Positions 7,217 through 15,809 of a DNA stretch of 27,579 nucleotides are shown here, piece after piece. The notes under the pieces were generated by a model, which had not been told where the DNA came from, did no database searches, and saw nothing but the letters and a program-made list of their open reading frames with translations. The translations under genes and the position numbers were made by a program. The stretch is from an uncultured Moheibacter sp. (GTDB lineage: Bacteria; Bacteroidota; Bacteroidia; Flavobacteriales; Weeksellaceae): assembly GCA_937875605.1 (NCBI GenBank), contig CALLXZ010000193.1, forward strand, positions 1-27,579, in the 5' to 3' direction. Positions within the stretch are counted from its first letter, which is position 1. Each line of letters begins with the position of its first letter.

Positions 7217-8197
7217 ATGATTTCCAAAGAAGAAATTTTTTCTATTCAAAACAACGATCAATTCGAAGAAATTGCTTTGAACGTTTTTCGATTTCAAGCA
7301 GAAAATAATTTGGTTTATAGGAGTTTTATAGAATTTTTAAATGTAAATCCAAATAATATTCATTCCATAGAAAAGATTCCATTTCTACCGATTCGATTTT
7401 TTAAATCCCATGAAATTATTTCCGGAAATGGAAAACCGGAAAAGATTTTTACCAGTTCCGGAACTACCGGAAGCCAGAACAGTCAGCATTTTGTGAGTGA
7501 TTTGAGTTTTTATCGGGAAAGTTTGAAATATAGTTTTCAGCATTTTTATGGAAATTTTTTGGACTATACGATTTTTGCTTTGCTTCCTTCTTATTTGGAA
7601 CGGCAAGGTTCTTCGTTGATTGATATGGTGGAATTTTGGTTGTCAGAATCGGGTAGTGGAGGTTTTTATTTGTACAATCACGAGGAATTATATAAAGATT
7701 TAATTCAACATGAAAAATCCGGAAAAAAGGCAATTTTGATTGGCGTTTCGTTTGCGTTGCTGGATTTCTTGGAGAAATTTCAACTGAATTTAAAAAATAC
7801 AATCGTGATGGAAACGGGCGGAATGAAAGGACGAAAAGAGGAAATCACACGGGAAGAATTGCACCGAATTTTAAAAAAGGGTTTTGGTTTAGATGAAATT
7901 CATTCGGAATATGGAATGACAGAGTTGCTTTCCCAGGCTTACTCAAAAGGGAATTCCCGATTTGAAACGCCAAATTGGGTCAAGGTTTTAATTCGAGATA
8001 CGGAAGACCCGTTGTCAATTTTGAATCCGGATAAAACGGGCGGAATCAATGTCATTGATTTGGCAAATTTGAATTCATGCAGTTTTATCGCCACTGATGA
8101 TTTGGGAAAAATGCATCCAGATCATTCATTTGAAATTCTCGGTAGATTTGACCATTCGGACGTGCGAGGTTGTAATTTAATGGTGTCTGATGTTTAA
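7217..8197 (+). CDS. LuxE-like acyl-protein synthetase / acyltransferase
   Basis: The protein resembles LuxE, the ATP-dependent long-chain-fatty-acid:protein ligase of the luminescence fatty-acid reductase, and belongs to the adenylate-forming (ANL) superfamily. Visible motifs are the phosphate loop TSSGTTG (79-85), YGMTE (232-236), the Asp in TDDLG (294-295) and the C-terminal GRFDHSDVRGC (309-319). Cys319 may correspond to the cysteine that carries the acyl group in LuxE. There is no luxC, luxD or acyl-carrier gene nearby, so luminescence is not implied. Orphan LuxE-like genes are common in Bacteroidota and their substrate is unknown; loading of an acyl group for envelope lipid or glycan modification is one possibility. 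It converges on the DUF3857 gene with a 4-base stop-codon overlap. Confidence 0.8.
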   Translation: MISKEEIFSIQNNDQFEEIALNVFRFQAENNLVYRSFIEFLNVNPNNIHSIEKIPFLPIRFFKSHEIISGNGKPEKIFTSSGTTGSQNSQHFVSDLSFYRESLKYSFQHFYGNFLDYTIFALLPSYLERQGSSLIDMVEFWLSESGSGGFYLYNHEELYKDLIQHEKSGKKAILIGVSFALLDFLEKFQLNLKNTIVMETGGMKGRKEEITREELHRILKKGFGLDEIHSEYGMTELLSQAYSKGNSRFETPNWVKVLIRDTEDPLSILNPDKTGGINVIDLANLNSCSFIATDDLGKMHPDHSFEILGRFDHSDVRGCNLMVSDV

Positions 8198-10086
8198 TTC
8201 TTTTTCAATAATACTGCCTTACTGGCATCTTGATTTGATTTTTCGAAGAAGGATTTGATTTCGGGATAATTCTGATCATATACCGCTTTTTGTAGTAAGA
8301 ATTCGTAATGCATGATTATTTTTCCGTCTTTTAATTCGGCACTTTGAAAATAAACCAAATCATTGGCTTTGGTTTTATTGTGAGAATTAAAGTCTTGCGG
8401 AATTTCAGCTTTGTATCCTTCCGGAATTTCAACTATCACATCTGTTTTGAAATAAAAAGGGAAATTAAATTCCAATGCTCTTTCACGCGTGGGTTCTTTT
8501 AATTGAAAACTGGAAAGGATTGGAAGCAAAGGATTTTCCACGCCCATGAAAGATGAGTTGTTAATGGGAGCGGTCTCGGACATAATTCGTTCCATCTCAT
8601 AATTATTTTCATCGGCATTTTTTGAATCTCTTTTTTTCTCTGTGGTCAAGAGATCTAGGGCATTGGTTTGAGGATTATACTTTTCAATTCCTTTTGGTAA
8701 ATCAATGGACTTTTCCTTGAAATAACCATTGCGTTTTTCATTTCGCGTGAGCATATATTTTCCGTCTCGAAAAACATAATTCTGAGTAGAATGGTATTCG
8801 GAAAGCAGTGGATGTAAAGAAATGAAACGCTCATTTTTCGGGTCGACAATTAATCCATAGTGATTAAAATTTCTAAGAGGAGGATAGCCAACTTCATACG
8901 TCAAGTCGGAAGCGTCAAGTAATAGTGTAGATCCATCACTTAAGGTAACGAGATTAATGACCAAATTAAATTGTCCTAAATAAGGATAGGAAGTCACTAT
9001 TTTCCCATGATCGCGGGTACTTAATAATACCAAATCTGTCTTAAAGTCTTTACTTTTCAATACAGAATTTAATAAAAGATTGAGATCAGTGGAGTTTCCT
9101 GCACGGCTTTTTTGAACTTCACGATTGGTTTGTCTTGCTTCTATACTGTAAAAGTTGTTCCATTTATAATTTTGTTTGAAATGATTGTAAACATTTGTAA
9201 GTGTTTCTCGTTCATTATTTCCGGAAGGAATGGAAGAAGCGATTTCTTTTCCAACAGCATTGCTTACGATTGAATTAAAATGGTTGGACATTTCTTCATT
9301 TAGTTCTTTCCAATTGGATAAAACATCTTGGTAAGAGCTTGAAGAACCGTCAAAACCCTGACTTTTCATGTAACCACGAAGTTGAAATACAATTCGCTCA
9401 GACATGTCTTTTGGATTATATAAAAAACCCAAAGAAATATAACTTGGAACGTTTATTAAGGTCCAATTGCTTAGATCTTTTTTTCCTTTTGAGAATTGAA
9501 CAATTTTTTCACCAATCATCAGTGAAGTGTAATCTAAACGCATTTCATTATTAATATCATATCGGCTGAAAAGCGAAGGATACTCATGTTGAAATCTCCA
9601 TGCATCAACCAAATAAAGATTTTGATCAGTAATTATATACTCAAATTCTATGATAGAACCTACTTTTACATTAGGGAATGTGAATTTTTTAGCGTTGTAA
9701 TATTCGTTTACCGTCACATCAAAAATGGAATTTTTATCTACGGGATAAGTGATGGTTTTTCCATTTTCTATATTGATCGTCTGAGCCTTTATGTTTTTAA
9801 TATCCTCAATTGCTTTATGAGAATAGTAGATTAATTGTTGATTGGCAGCTTCAATTCCTCTTTCATTTAGAATTTTTATTCTTCTATAAACATGCGTTTG
9901 GATGGAGCCGGAAATAACAGCTTTTCCTTCCTCATATACAATTACAGCGCCTGCATCTTTCTCAAATGAAACTTCTTTATAATCGATCTCAGCTTGGGAA
10001 ACATCTCCCCATTTTGTTTTGGGATTTAATTGCGCAAAACTTGTGATGGAAAAGATAATGAGGAGGAAGAAAAGGTTAGTTCTCAT
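8194..10086 (-). CDS. exported DUF3857 / transglutaminase-fold protein with altered catalytic triad
   Basis: It begins with a Sec signal peptide (MRTNLFFLLIIFSITSFAQ), so it is exported, then a DUF3857 region (about residues 50-230), and a transglutaminase-like domain (about 290-400). In active family members the core reads roughly GDCKD, then a histidine, then an aspartate. Here the Cys position is Ser332 (AGNSTDLN), the His position appears to be Leu375 (FNLVINL), and only Asp391 (LLDAS) is kept, so catalysis by the usual triad is unlikely. The last 200 residues look like a beta-rich DUF3858-type domain. The function of the family is not established. It starts 7 bases after the KdkA-like gene and is probably the last gene of that operon. 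Confidence 0.82.
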   Translation of the reverse strand: MRTNLFFLLIIFSITSFAQLNPKTKWGDVSQAEIDYKEVSFEKDAGAVIVYEEGKAVISGSIQTHVYRRIKILNERGIEAANQQLIYYSHKAIEDIKNIKAQTINIENGKTITYPVDKNSIFDVTVNEYYNAKKFTFPNVKVGSIIEFEYIITDQNLYLVDAWRFQHEYPSLFSRYDINNEMRLDYTSLMIGEKIVQFSKGKKDLSNWTLINVPSYISLGFLYNPKDMSERIVFQLRGYMKSQGFDGSSSSYQDVLSNWKELNEEMSNHFNSIVSNAVGKEIASSIPSGNNERETLTNVYNHFKQNYKWNNFYSIEARQTNREVQKSRAGNSTDLNLLLNSVLKSKDFKTDLVLLSTRDHGKIVTSYPYLGQFNLVINLVTLSDGSTLLLDASDLTYEVGYPPLRNFNHYGLIVDPKNERFISLHPLLSEYHSTQNYVFRDGKYMLTRNEKRNGYFKEKSIDLPKGIEKYNPQTNALDLLTTEKKRDSKNADENNYEMERIMSETAPINNSSFMGVENPLLPILSSFQLKEPTRERALEFNFPFYFKTDVIVEIPEGYKAEIPQDFNSHNKTKANDLVYFQSAELKDGKIIMHYEFLLQKAVYDQNYPEIKSFFEKSNQDASKAVLLKKN

Positions 10087-10093
10087 TTTTTAA

Positions 10094-10858
10094 TTATTTA
10101 AAGAGAGATTTTATCTTTTGTTTGGCTCTAAGCTTTCGATGGTACTTTTTCTGAAAGTTTTCGGTAAAATTCCAAAGAATATGAAATAGTTTTTCAGGAT
10201 TTTCATTTGAAATTTCAGCATATTCTTCCGCCATTATTTTGACCATTTCCTTTTTGGGCGTAAGCCTTGAAAGATTTTTCATTCGAAGTTCAATGGTCAT
10301 ATTTTGATGAAAATTCATCCGGTTCAAATCCACAAGATAAAACTTATAATCATAATCTTCCAAATTCTTGATCAGTGTATTTCCGGGCGAATGATCTCTA
10401 AATTCAATTCCTGCTTCATGCATTTTAAAACAAAAGTGGGTAAACTTTCGTAAAATGTTTTCTTCGTCCGGAAAATTTTTGATTTCTACCAATTCCCGGA
10501 AAGTCAGATCATAATCCTGATGGATGCTTGCATAAAAACTACTTTGAAGTCCGAAACCGTTGAAATTTTCCATAAATGCAATCGGCGTAGGTGTCCCAAT
10601 TCCTTTTTCCAAAAGGATTGTAGCATATTCAAAAGACCTTTTCGCTTTGGATTTACGAAAATGTTTGTAAATGAACTGATTGATTTTATTGGGAATTTTG
10701 AAAGACTTCACATTGATTTTATATCCGTCAATTTCAAAAATTTTGATGTGGTTTCTTTCCCCAATGATAAAATCATTTCCTGCTTTTTCAAAATTTTGAA
10801 AAGCAACGTGAATTTCTTTTTTGTAAGGTTTAAAATCAGGGTTTACTTCAAAAGTCAT
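10094..10858 (-). CDS. KdkA/WaaP/InaA-type lipopolysaccharide core kinase
   Basis: This is a 254-residue protein-kinase-like enzyme of the Kdo-kinase/InaA group, expected to phosphorylate a lipopolysaccharide or lipooligosaccharide core sugar on the cytoplasmic side. Lys51 (INVKSF) fits the ATP-binding lysine, the catalytic loop is FRDHSPGN (Asp155, Asn160) and the metal-binding Asp177 lies in LVDLNRM. The basic C-terminus (RKLRAKQKIKSLFK) could help membrane attachment. Neighbouring glycosyltransferases support a role in envelope glycan assembly. The exact sugar acceptor is not determined. It lies 37 bases after the GT2 gene and has its own -7 box, so it may be transcribed both with and independently of the upstream genes. 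Confidence 0.82.
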   Translation of the reverse strand: MTFEVNPDFKPYKKEIHVAFQNFEKAGNDFIIGERNHIKIFEIDGYKINVKSFKIPNKINQFIYKHFRKSKAKRSFEYATILLEKGIGTPTPIAFMENFNGFGLQSSFYASIHQDYDLTFRELVEIKNFPDEENILRKFTHFCFKMHEAGIEFRDHSPGNTLIKNLEDYDYKFYLVDLNRMNFHQNMTIELRMKNLSRLTPKKEMVKIMAEEYAEISNENPEKLFHILWNFTENFQKKYHRKLRAKQKIKSLFK

Positions 10859-10872
10859 TTTAAAGATTTGCG

Positions 10873-10880
10873 CAAAAATA
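10873..10880 (-). promoter_or_regulatory. -7 promoter box (TATTTTTG) of the KdkA-like gene
   Basis: A perfect TAnnTTTG match on the minus strand ends 14 bases before the ATG at 10858, inside the short gap after the GT2 gene. The -33 element is unclear. Confidence 0.4.
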
Positions 10881-10895
10881 AGGATTAAATATAGA

Positions 10896-11681
10896 TCAGG
10901 GGTATTTGTTGATGCCGTTTTTATTCCAAGTTACATTTTCTGCAATCGTTTTCTGTTGTATATCATCATTCTTGTCAAGATTATATTTAGAGTTGATTTT
11001 ATGATGAATGTGATAAATTATTCCGGCATAGCGAAGTCGCTTTGCTAGAATCCCTTTATTTCCCAGCCTGATTGCCAAATCAGAATCTTCTCTTCCCCAA
11101 CCTTCAAAGTCTTCATTGTATCCATTTATTTCGATAAAATCTTTTCGCCAATACGAAACATTACATCCTCTGAATTTTTTTGAAATTCCTTTGTGGGGTT
11201 TGTAAAAATCAGATAATAAAGAAAAATGAAGTGTGCGCGATTTATTTTTAATTTCTTTGGAGAAAATGTTGAATTTAAAAATTTTGTTACTTAAAACATC
11301 ATTTACATATTCAGGCAAAATGTTGACTCTGGAACCATATAGATAAATTCCGTTTGCTGCATTTTTTACATGGTCTTCTATAAATTTAGGATGTAAAATG
11401 CAATCTCCATCAATCTGAATTATATAATCTGCATCGGTTTTAGCAATGCTTTTATTTAAAATTTCAGCTTTTCTAAATCCTGAATCTTCCTGCCAAATGT
11501 GTTTGATTGGAACATTAATAATTGATTGATATTGATTGATGGTTTCAGCTGTGTCTTGCGTCGAACCATCATCAGCAATGATGATTTCATCAGGTAGTTT
11601 TGACTGAGCTGAAACACTTTTCAAGACCAAATCAAGTGCTTCTTTCCAGTTGTATGTAGAAATGAGTAATGCGGTTTTCAT
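10896..11681 (-). CDS. family 2 glycosyltransferase with C-terminal galactosyltransferase-type motif
   Basis: This is a cytoplasmic inverting GT-A glycosyltransferase of 261 residues. The nucleotide-binding DDGS is at 37-40, the metal-binding DGD at 91-93, and the acceptor/base region GWGREDSDLAIR at 194-205. The WGREDSD motif is shared with the Glyco_tranf_2 plus Glyco_transf_7C architecture. HIHH (224-227) follows, as in lipopolysaccharide core transferases. It overlaps the upstream GT4 gene by 4 bases (ATGA type), so the two are translationally coupled. Context (KdkA-like kinase next) suggests a role in lipooligosaccharide core or O-glycan building. The donor and acceptor sugars are unknown. 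Confidence 0.88.
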   Translation of the reverse strand: MKTALLISTYNWKEALDLVLKSVSAQSKLPDEIIIADDGSTQDTAETINQYQSIINVPIKHIWQEDSGFRKAEILNKSIAKTDADYIIQIDGDCILHPKFIEDHVKNAANGIYLYGSRVNILPEYVNDVLSNKIFKFNIFSKEIKNKSRTLHFSLLSDFYKPHKGISKKFRGCNVSYWRKDFIEINGYNEDFEGWGREDSDLAIRLGNKGILAKRLRYAGIIYHIHHKINSKYNLDKNDDIQQKTIAENVTWNKNGINKYP

Positions 11682-12769
11682 TTTAGTAAACTTTTGTAAA
11701 GGTTATTGGTGTTAAGAGCGCATTGCTGAGAACTGTAATTGTTTATGAATAGATTGTAGTTTAATTCTTTAAATAATTCTTGTTTATTTTTATCGTGAAG
11801 CAATTCTTTAATTTTGATTGCAAGATTTTTAAAATCACCGACCTCAGTTAAAAATCCATTTTTATTATCCTTAATTATTTCCGGAATTCCACCCGCTTTT
11901 GTGCTCACAACAGGAATCTTTTTGTAAAATGCTTCATAAATTGTCAGGGGAAATCCCTCTCTTTCTGAACTCATCACAAACAAATCAAACTGAGATAGAA
12001 AACTTGAGGCATCTTCTACAAATCCTGCAAGTTTGACGTGGTTTTCAAGTTTGAAATCAATTATCAATTGCCTTAATTCCTCAGTGATTTCATCTTTGAA
12101 TTCACCAATTTGAATTAGCTGTACTTGCTTTTCTCCTAATTCATTTACCAATACGTTCATCATTTTGATCAAAGTTGGCAGGTCTTTTGCACGTACATGA
12201 TTTCCGATATTTATCAGTTTAAATTCAGAATCTTTAATTAATAGATTATTGGCAGTTTTCATTCTATGAATCGAAATTCCATCATAAATAACCTTCAGTT
12301 TACTTCTGTTTTTTTTCATTAAAATCTCTGAAAATTCTTTTTTTACTTTTTCAGAAACACAGATTATTGCAGATACATTTTTATAATTGTATTTGAACTT
12401 GCTCAGAATGCTGCTGCTCCGACCCATTCCTTTTTTAGAAAAAACTGTAGGGATTTTAATTTTATATATTAAATCAGAAATGACAAAAGTTGTGAGAGAA
12501 TCGCTTGTGTGGAGATGAAGCACGTCGGGCTTTAGTTCTTTAGTAATTTGTTTGAGGTACTTATAATTTACAAATTTGTTGAGTTTATTTTTTTTTGCGG
12601 GAATAAAATGAATTTGGTTTTTCTTACATTCTTTTGCCAATGTTGAATTATCCGCCCCAAAAACAAGGTTTTCAATGTCTTGCCCTTTTAATTCATTTAC
12701 TAAATCAATTAGTTGCTGTTCGTTTCCGCCCCAACTTCTTGCTCCTGAAATATGTAATATTTTTAACAT
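11678..12769 (-). CDS. family 4 (GT-B) glycosyltransferase
   Basis: This is a retaining GT-B glycosyltransferase of 363 residues with an N-terminal acceptor domain (SWGGNEQQLIDLV, 12-24, the usual glycine-rich start) and a C-terminal nucleotide-sugar domain. It has the EX7E pair at Glu271 and Glu279 (EREGFPLTIYEA) and the AGGIPE loop soon after. It heads the minus-strand run GT4, GT2, kinase, DUF3857 and is divergent from the GT gene at 12835. Its DNA looks more AT-rich than the housekeeping genes nearby (several lines counted by eye fall near 22-28% GC), which is common for exchanged surface-glycan genes. The minus-strand upstream region carries TATTTTTA, a one-mismatch -7 box. Confidence 0.88.
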   Translation of the reverse strand: MLKILHISGARSWGGNEQQLIDLVNELKGQDIENLVFGADNSTLAKECKKNQIHFIPAKKNKLNKFVNYKYLKQITKELKPDVLHLHTSDSLTTFVISDLIYKIKIPTVFSKKGMGRSSSILSKFKYNYKNVSAIICVSEKVKKEFSEILMKKNRSKLKVIYDGISIHRMKTANNLLIKDSEFKLINIGNHVRAKDLPTLIKMMNVLVNELGEKQVQLIQIGEFKDEITEELRQLIIDFKLENHVKLAGFVEDASSFLSQFDLFVMSSEREGFPLTIYEAFYKKIPVVSTKAGGIPEIIKDNKNGFLTEVGDFKNLAIKIKELLHDKNKQELFKELNYNLFINNYSSQQCALNTNNLYKSLLK

Positions 12770-12809
12770 ACGGTTTTATACTTTGTAAAAATACGTTGAA
12801 ATTATGATT

Positions 12810-12817
12810 TAACTTTG
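12810..12817 (+). promoter_or_regulatory. -7 promoter box (TAACTTTG) of the plus-strand glycosyltransferase gene
   Basis: A perfect TAnnTTTG match ends 17 bases before the TTG start codon at 12835. A TTTG at 12782-12785 is a possible -33 element, with a slightly long 24-base spacer. The predicted leader is about ten bases. Confidence 0.45.
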
Positions 12818-12834
12818 TCCAAATTTAAGCGCAT

Positions 12835-13791
12835 TTGAAAATCGTTATTGTAGACAGAGGAAACAAAATTCCCGCTTCAAATTATGGAGGAACAGAGAGG
12901 GTAATTTGGGGCTTGGCATATGAACTTTCCCGATTAGGACATCAAGTTATTTTTATGGTTCCTGAAGGGTCAACTTGTAGTTTTGCTGAAATTATATTTT
13001 ATAACCCAGAGGTAGATTTAATAAGATTAATACCAAAAGATACTGATTTCATACATTTCAATTTCGTTCCTGATTTTATTTCTGATACTCCGAATCTAAT
13101 TACGATGCATGGAAATCCTGGAAAAGGTAAAAATTTGCCACTAAATACTGTTTTTGTTTCGGAAAACCATGCAAGAAGACATGGAGCTGAAGCCTTCGTC
13201 CACAACGGCTTGTTATGGGAAGAATATGAAAAAATAGATTTAAATAAAAACAGAACTTATTTCCATTTTTTAGGAAAAGCATCCTGGAAAGTTAAAAATG
13301 TTGCCGGAGCAGCAGAAATTGCAGTGAAAGCAAAACAAAAACTAAAAGTTTTAGGAGGAAATCGGTGGAAATTGAGTATGCTCAAAAGAAATCCTTATTA
13401 TTTATTACATACAAATTTAGAATTTTTGGGAATGGTTGATGATCAAACCAAAATGAAAGTAATGCAGGAATCTAAAGGATTGATTTTTCCAATTCTTTGG
13501 GACGAACCTTTTGGATTGGCGATCATTGAAAGTTTGTACGCAGGCTGTCCCGTTTTTGGAACCAAAAGAGGCTCTTTGCCTGAATTGATAAATGAAGAAG
13601 TTGGTTTTTTGTCTGATTCTATAGATGAATTGAGTCAAGCTGTGATTGAAAAGAAATTTAATTCAGAGATTTGTCATATGTACGCGAACGAAAATTTCAA
13701 TTCAAGAAAAATGACTGAAAAATATCTTTATTATTACAATGAAATTTTAAACGGACGAGATATAAATTCTCAGGTTCCAAAAAATATTTAA
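12835..13791 (+). CDS. GT-B (family 4-like) glycosyltransferase, TTG start
   Basis: This 318-residue GT-B glycosyltransferase begins with the donor/acceptor motif IPASNYGGTERVIWGLAYEL (12-31). The C-terminal EX7E pair is at Glu224 and Glu232 (DEPFGLAIIES), followed by GSLPELI. The start is a TTG at 12835: the only nearby upstream ATG (12804) runs into a stop two codons later, and MKIVIVD is a typical beginning for this family. It is divergent from the GT4 gene and is followed one base later by the TsaC gene, so it may be co-transcribed with it. The sugar specificity is unknown. It is shorter than many GT4 enzymes but looks complete. Confidence 0.85.
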   Translation: MKIVIVDRGNKIPASNYGGTERVIWGLAYELSRLGHQVIFMVPEGSTCSFAEIIFYNPEVDLIRLIPKDTDFIHFNFVPDFISDTPNLITMHGNPGKGKNLPLNTVFVSENHARRHGAEAFVHNGLLWEEYEKIDLNKNRTYFHFLGKASWKVKNVAGAAEIAVKAKQKLKVLGGNRWKLSMLKRNPYYLLHTNLEFLGMVDDQTKMKVMQESKGLIFPILWDEPFGLAIIESLYAGCPVFGTKRGSLPELINEEVGFLSDSIDELSQAVIEKKFNSEICHMYANENFNSRKMTEKYLYYYNEILNGRDINSQVPKNI

Positions 13792-13792
13792 A

Positions 13793-14335
13793 ATGTTAGA
13801 ACAAGATAAACTTAAAAATTCTACATTCCTTTACCCGACCGACACGACATTTGGCTTAGGTTGTAGTGCAAATAATGTAGAAACAATCAAAAGAATTTTC
13901 GAAATCAAAAACCGCCCCGATTCTAAATCTCTAATTATTTTGGTAGATTCCAATCAGCGTTTGCAGCAAATTGTTGACGTCCCGGAATTGGCTTGGGACA
14001 TCCTGGATTTTTCTGAAAAACCGGTTACGATTATTTATGACAATCCGAAAAATTTACCAAGAGAATTGATTGCAGAAGACAATACGATTGGGATTCGATT
14101 GACAAATGATTTATTTTGTAAAAAACTAATTTCCAAATTAAATGCTCCATTGATTTCCACTTCTGCGAATATTTCCGGAGAACCGACGCCAAATTCGTAT
14201 GCAGAAATTTCGCAAAAAATTAAGAATGAAGTAGATTTTATTTTCCCTGAATGTGAAACATTTACACCCAAATTTGCGGGATCGTCTATTATCAAATTAT
14301 CTTCAGACGGAAAAGTAAAAGTGATTCGTGAGTAA
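13793..14335 (+). CDS. tsaC: L-threonylcarbamoyladenylate synthase (TsaC/Sua5/YrdC family)
   Basis: The enzyme makes threonylcarbamoyl-AMP from threonine, bicarbonate and ATP, the first step of t6A tRNA modification at position 37. Motifs are PTDTTFGLG (15-23), KNRPDSKSLI (39-48), IGIR (99-102) and STSAN (122-126). At 180 residues it is the short TsaC/YrdC-type form without the extra Sua5 domain. It begins one base after the glycosyltransferase stop codon and lies just upstream of the CCA-adding enzyme gene, another tRNA-processing function. Whether this copy or another in the genome is the essential one cannot be told here. Confidence 0.9.
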   Translation: MLEQDKLKNSTFLYPTDTTFGLGCSANNVETIKRIFEIKNRPDSKSLIILVDSNQRLQQIVDVPELAWDILDFSEKPVTIIYDNPKNLPRELIAEDNTIGIRLTNDLFCKKLISKLNAPLISTSANISGEPTPNSYAEISQKIKNEVDFIFPECETFTPKFAGSSIIKLSSDGKVKVIRE

Positions 14336-14374
14336 AAAAACACAAAAAACGCAAAACTCGTAACGCAAAACATA

Positions 14375-14382
14375 TAATTTTG
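14375..14382 (+). promoter_or_regulatory. -7 promoter box (TAATTTTG) of the CCA-adding enzyme gene
   Basis: A perfect TAnnTTTG match ends only 4 bases before the ATG at 14387, predicting a leaderless or nearly leaderless transcript. No TTG is evident at -33. Confidence 0.45.
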
Positions 14383-14386
14383 CAAA

Positions 14387-15802
14387 ATGAATCCGGAAAA
14401 AGCCATTTCCCATAAAATTTTTGAAATCATCCGCCAGTCAGCTACTGAATTGGGTTTGGAAACCTATGTGGTGGGCGGTTTTGTGCGAGATTTTTTATTG
14501 AAAAGAGATTCTAAAAAAGATATCGATTTTGTAACCGTCGGAAGTGGAATTGAATTGGCTCAAAATGTTCATTCGAAACTAAATAACCCTTCCAAACTGA
14601 CGGTTTTTAAACGATTCGGAACTGCACATTTCAAATGGAACGGAATCGATTTGGAATTTGTAGGAGCCAGAAAAGAAAGTTATTCTGAAGATAGCCGAAA
14701 ACCTTTTGTGGAAGAAGGAACTTTGAGAGATGATCAGAAACGCCGTGACTTTACCATTAATGCGCTTGCTGTTTCATTGAATGCAAATAATTACGGAGAA
14801 CTGATGGATCCTTTTGAAGGCGTGAGAGATTTGGAAAATAAAATCATCCGGACACCACTTGAGCCAGACGTGACTTATTCGGATGATCCTTTACGGATGA
14901 TGCGTGCGATCCGTTTTGCAGCGCAATTAAATTTTGAAATTGAAGAAAAATCTTTTGAATCAATTGAGAGAAATGCTGAAAGAATAGAAATCGTTTCAAA
15001 GGAACGCGTGATGGATGAATTCCAAAAAATCATGATGACGCCGAAACCTTCTGTAGGATTAAAATTATTGGATAATGTAGGTCTGATGAAGTTTATTTTG
15101 CCTGAATTGGTTGCACTAAAAGGAATCGAAGAAGTCGAAGGGCAAACGCATAAAGATAATTTTTACCATACGTTGGAAGTGGTCGATAACATTGCTCCAA
15201 ATACGGAAAATGTTTGGTTGAGATGGGCTGCGCTCCTTCATGACATAGGAAAAGCTCCTACGAAAAGATACGATAAAAAAATAGGCTGGACGTTTCATTC
15301 GCATGAATTTGTAGGATCTAAAATGGTTTTTAAATTGTTCAAACGACAAAAATTACCATTGGGAAATCCGATGAAATATGTACAGAAAATTGTTAAATTG
15401 AGTTCGCGTCCTATTTCGTTAATCGATGAAAATGTTACGGATTCTGCATTGAGACGACTTTTGTTTGAAGCAGGAGAAAATTTTGATGATTTGATAACAC
15501 TCTGTAAAGCAGATATTACGACTAAAAATGAAAAGAAACAAAGACGTTTTAAGGAAAATTTCTCATTGGTCGAACAAAAAATAAAAGAAGTTGAAGAACG
15601 CGATAAGGTAAGAAATTTTCAACCGCCGATTTCAGGAGAGGAAATTATGGAAACGTTTGGTTTAGAGCCTTGTAAAGAAATTGGAATTATAAAAAATGCC
15701 ATTAAAGAAGCAATTCTAGAAGGAGAAATAGAAAATAATCACGAATCTGCTTCAAAGTTTATGCTGGAATTAGGAAAAAAATTATATTTGAACCCAAAAT
15801 AA
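14387..15802 (+). CDS. cca: CCA tRNA nucleotidyltransferase with HD domain
   Basis: The enzyme adds or repairs the 3'-terminal CCA of tRNAs. This is a class II enzyme of 471 residues. It has the GGFVRD motif (30-35), metal-binding aspartates in DIDFV (Asp45, Asp47), RRDFTINALA (119-128) and the DDPLRMMRAIRFAA helix (166-179). A C-terminal HD phosphohydrolase domain follows, with HD at residues 285-286 (LLHDIGK). All expected catalytic residues are present. It follows TsaC and is followed 7 bases later by the pRiA4b-like gene, so the latter is probably in the same transcript. Confidence 0.94.
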   Translation: MNPEKAISHKIFEIIRQSATELGLETYVVGGFVRDFLLKRDSKKDIDFVTVGSGIELAQNVHSKLNNPSKLTVFKRFGTAHFKWNGIDLEFVGARKESYSEDSRKPFVEEGTLRDDQKRRDFTINALAVSLNANNYGELMDPFEGVRDLENKIIRTPLEPDVTYSDDPLRMMRAIRFAAQLNFEIEEKSFESIERNAERIEIVSKERVMDEFQKIMMTPKPSVGLKLLDNVGLMKFILPELVALKGIEEVEGQTHKDNFYHTLEVVDNIAPNTENVWLRWAALLHDIGKAPTKRYDKKIGWTFHSHEFVGSKMVFKLFKRQKLPLGNPMKYVQKIVKLSSRPISLIDENVTDSALRRLLFEAGENFDDLITLCKADITTKNEKKQRRFKENFSLVEQKIKEVEERDKVRNFQPPISGEEIMETFGLEPCKEIGIIKNAIKEAILEGEIENNHESASKFMLELGKKLYLNPK

Positions 15803-15809
15803 AAAAACT

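Noticed and set aside
7217..8197. Bioluminescence operon because of the LuxE-like gene
   Set aside because: No luxA, luxB, luxC or luxD gene is in the window.
8194..8197. Four-base overlap of the convergent LuxE-like and DUF3857 stop codons as a regulatory antisense overlap
   Set aside because: Tail-to-tail stop overlaps (TAA/TTA) are common in compact genomes; I see no hairpin or other sign of control.
14340..14372. Repeated ACGCAAAAC-like words upstream of cca as an operator
   Set aside because: The copies are few, irregular and embedded in an A-rich stretch; nothing distinguishes them from background.
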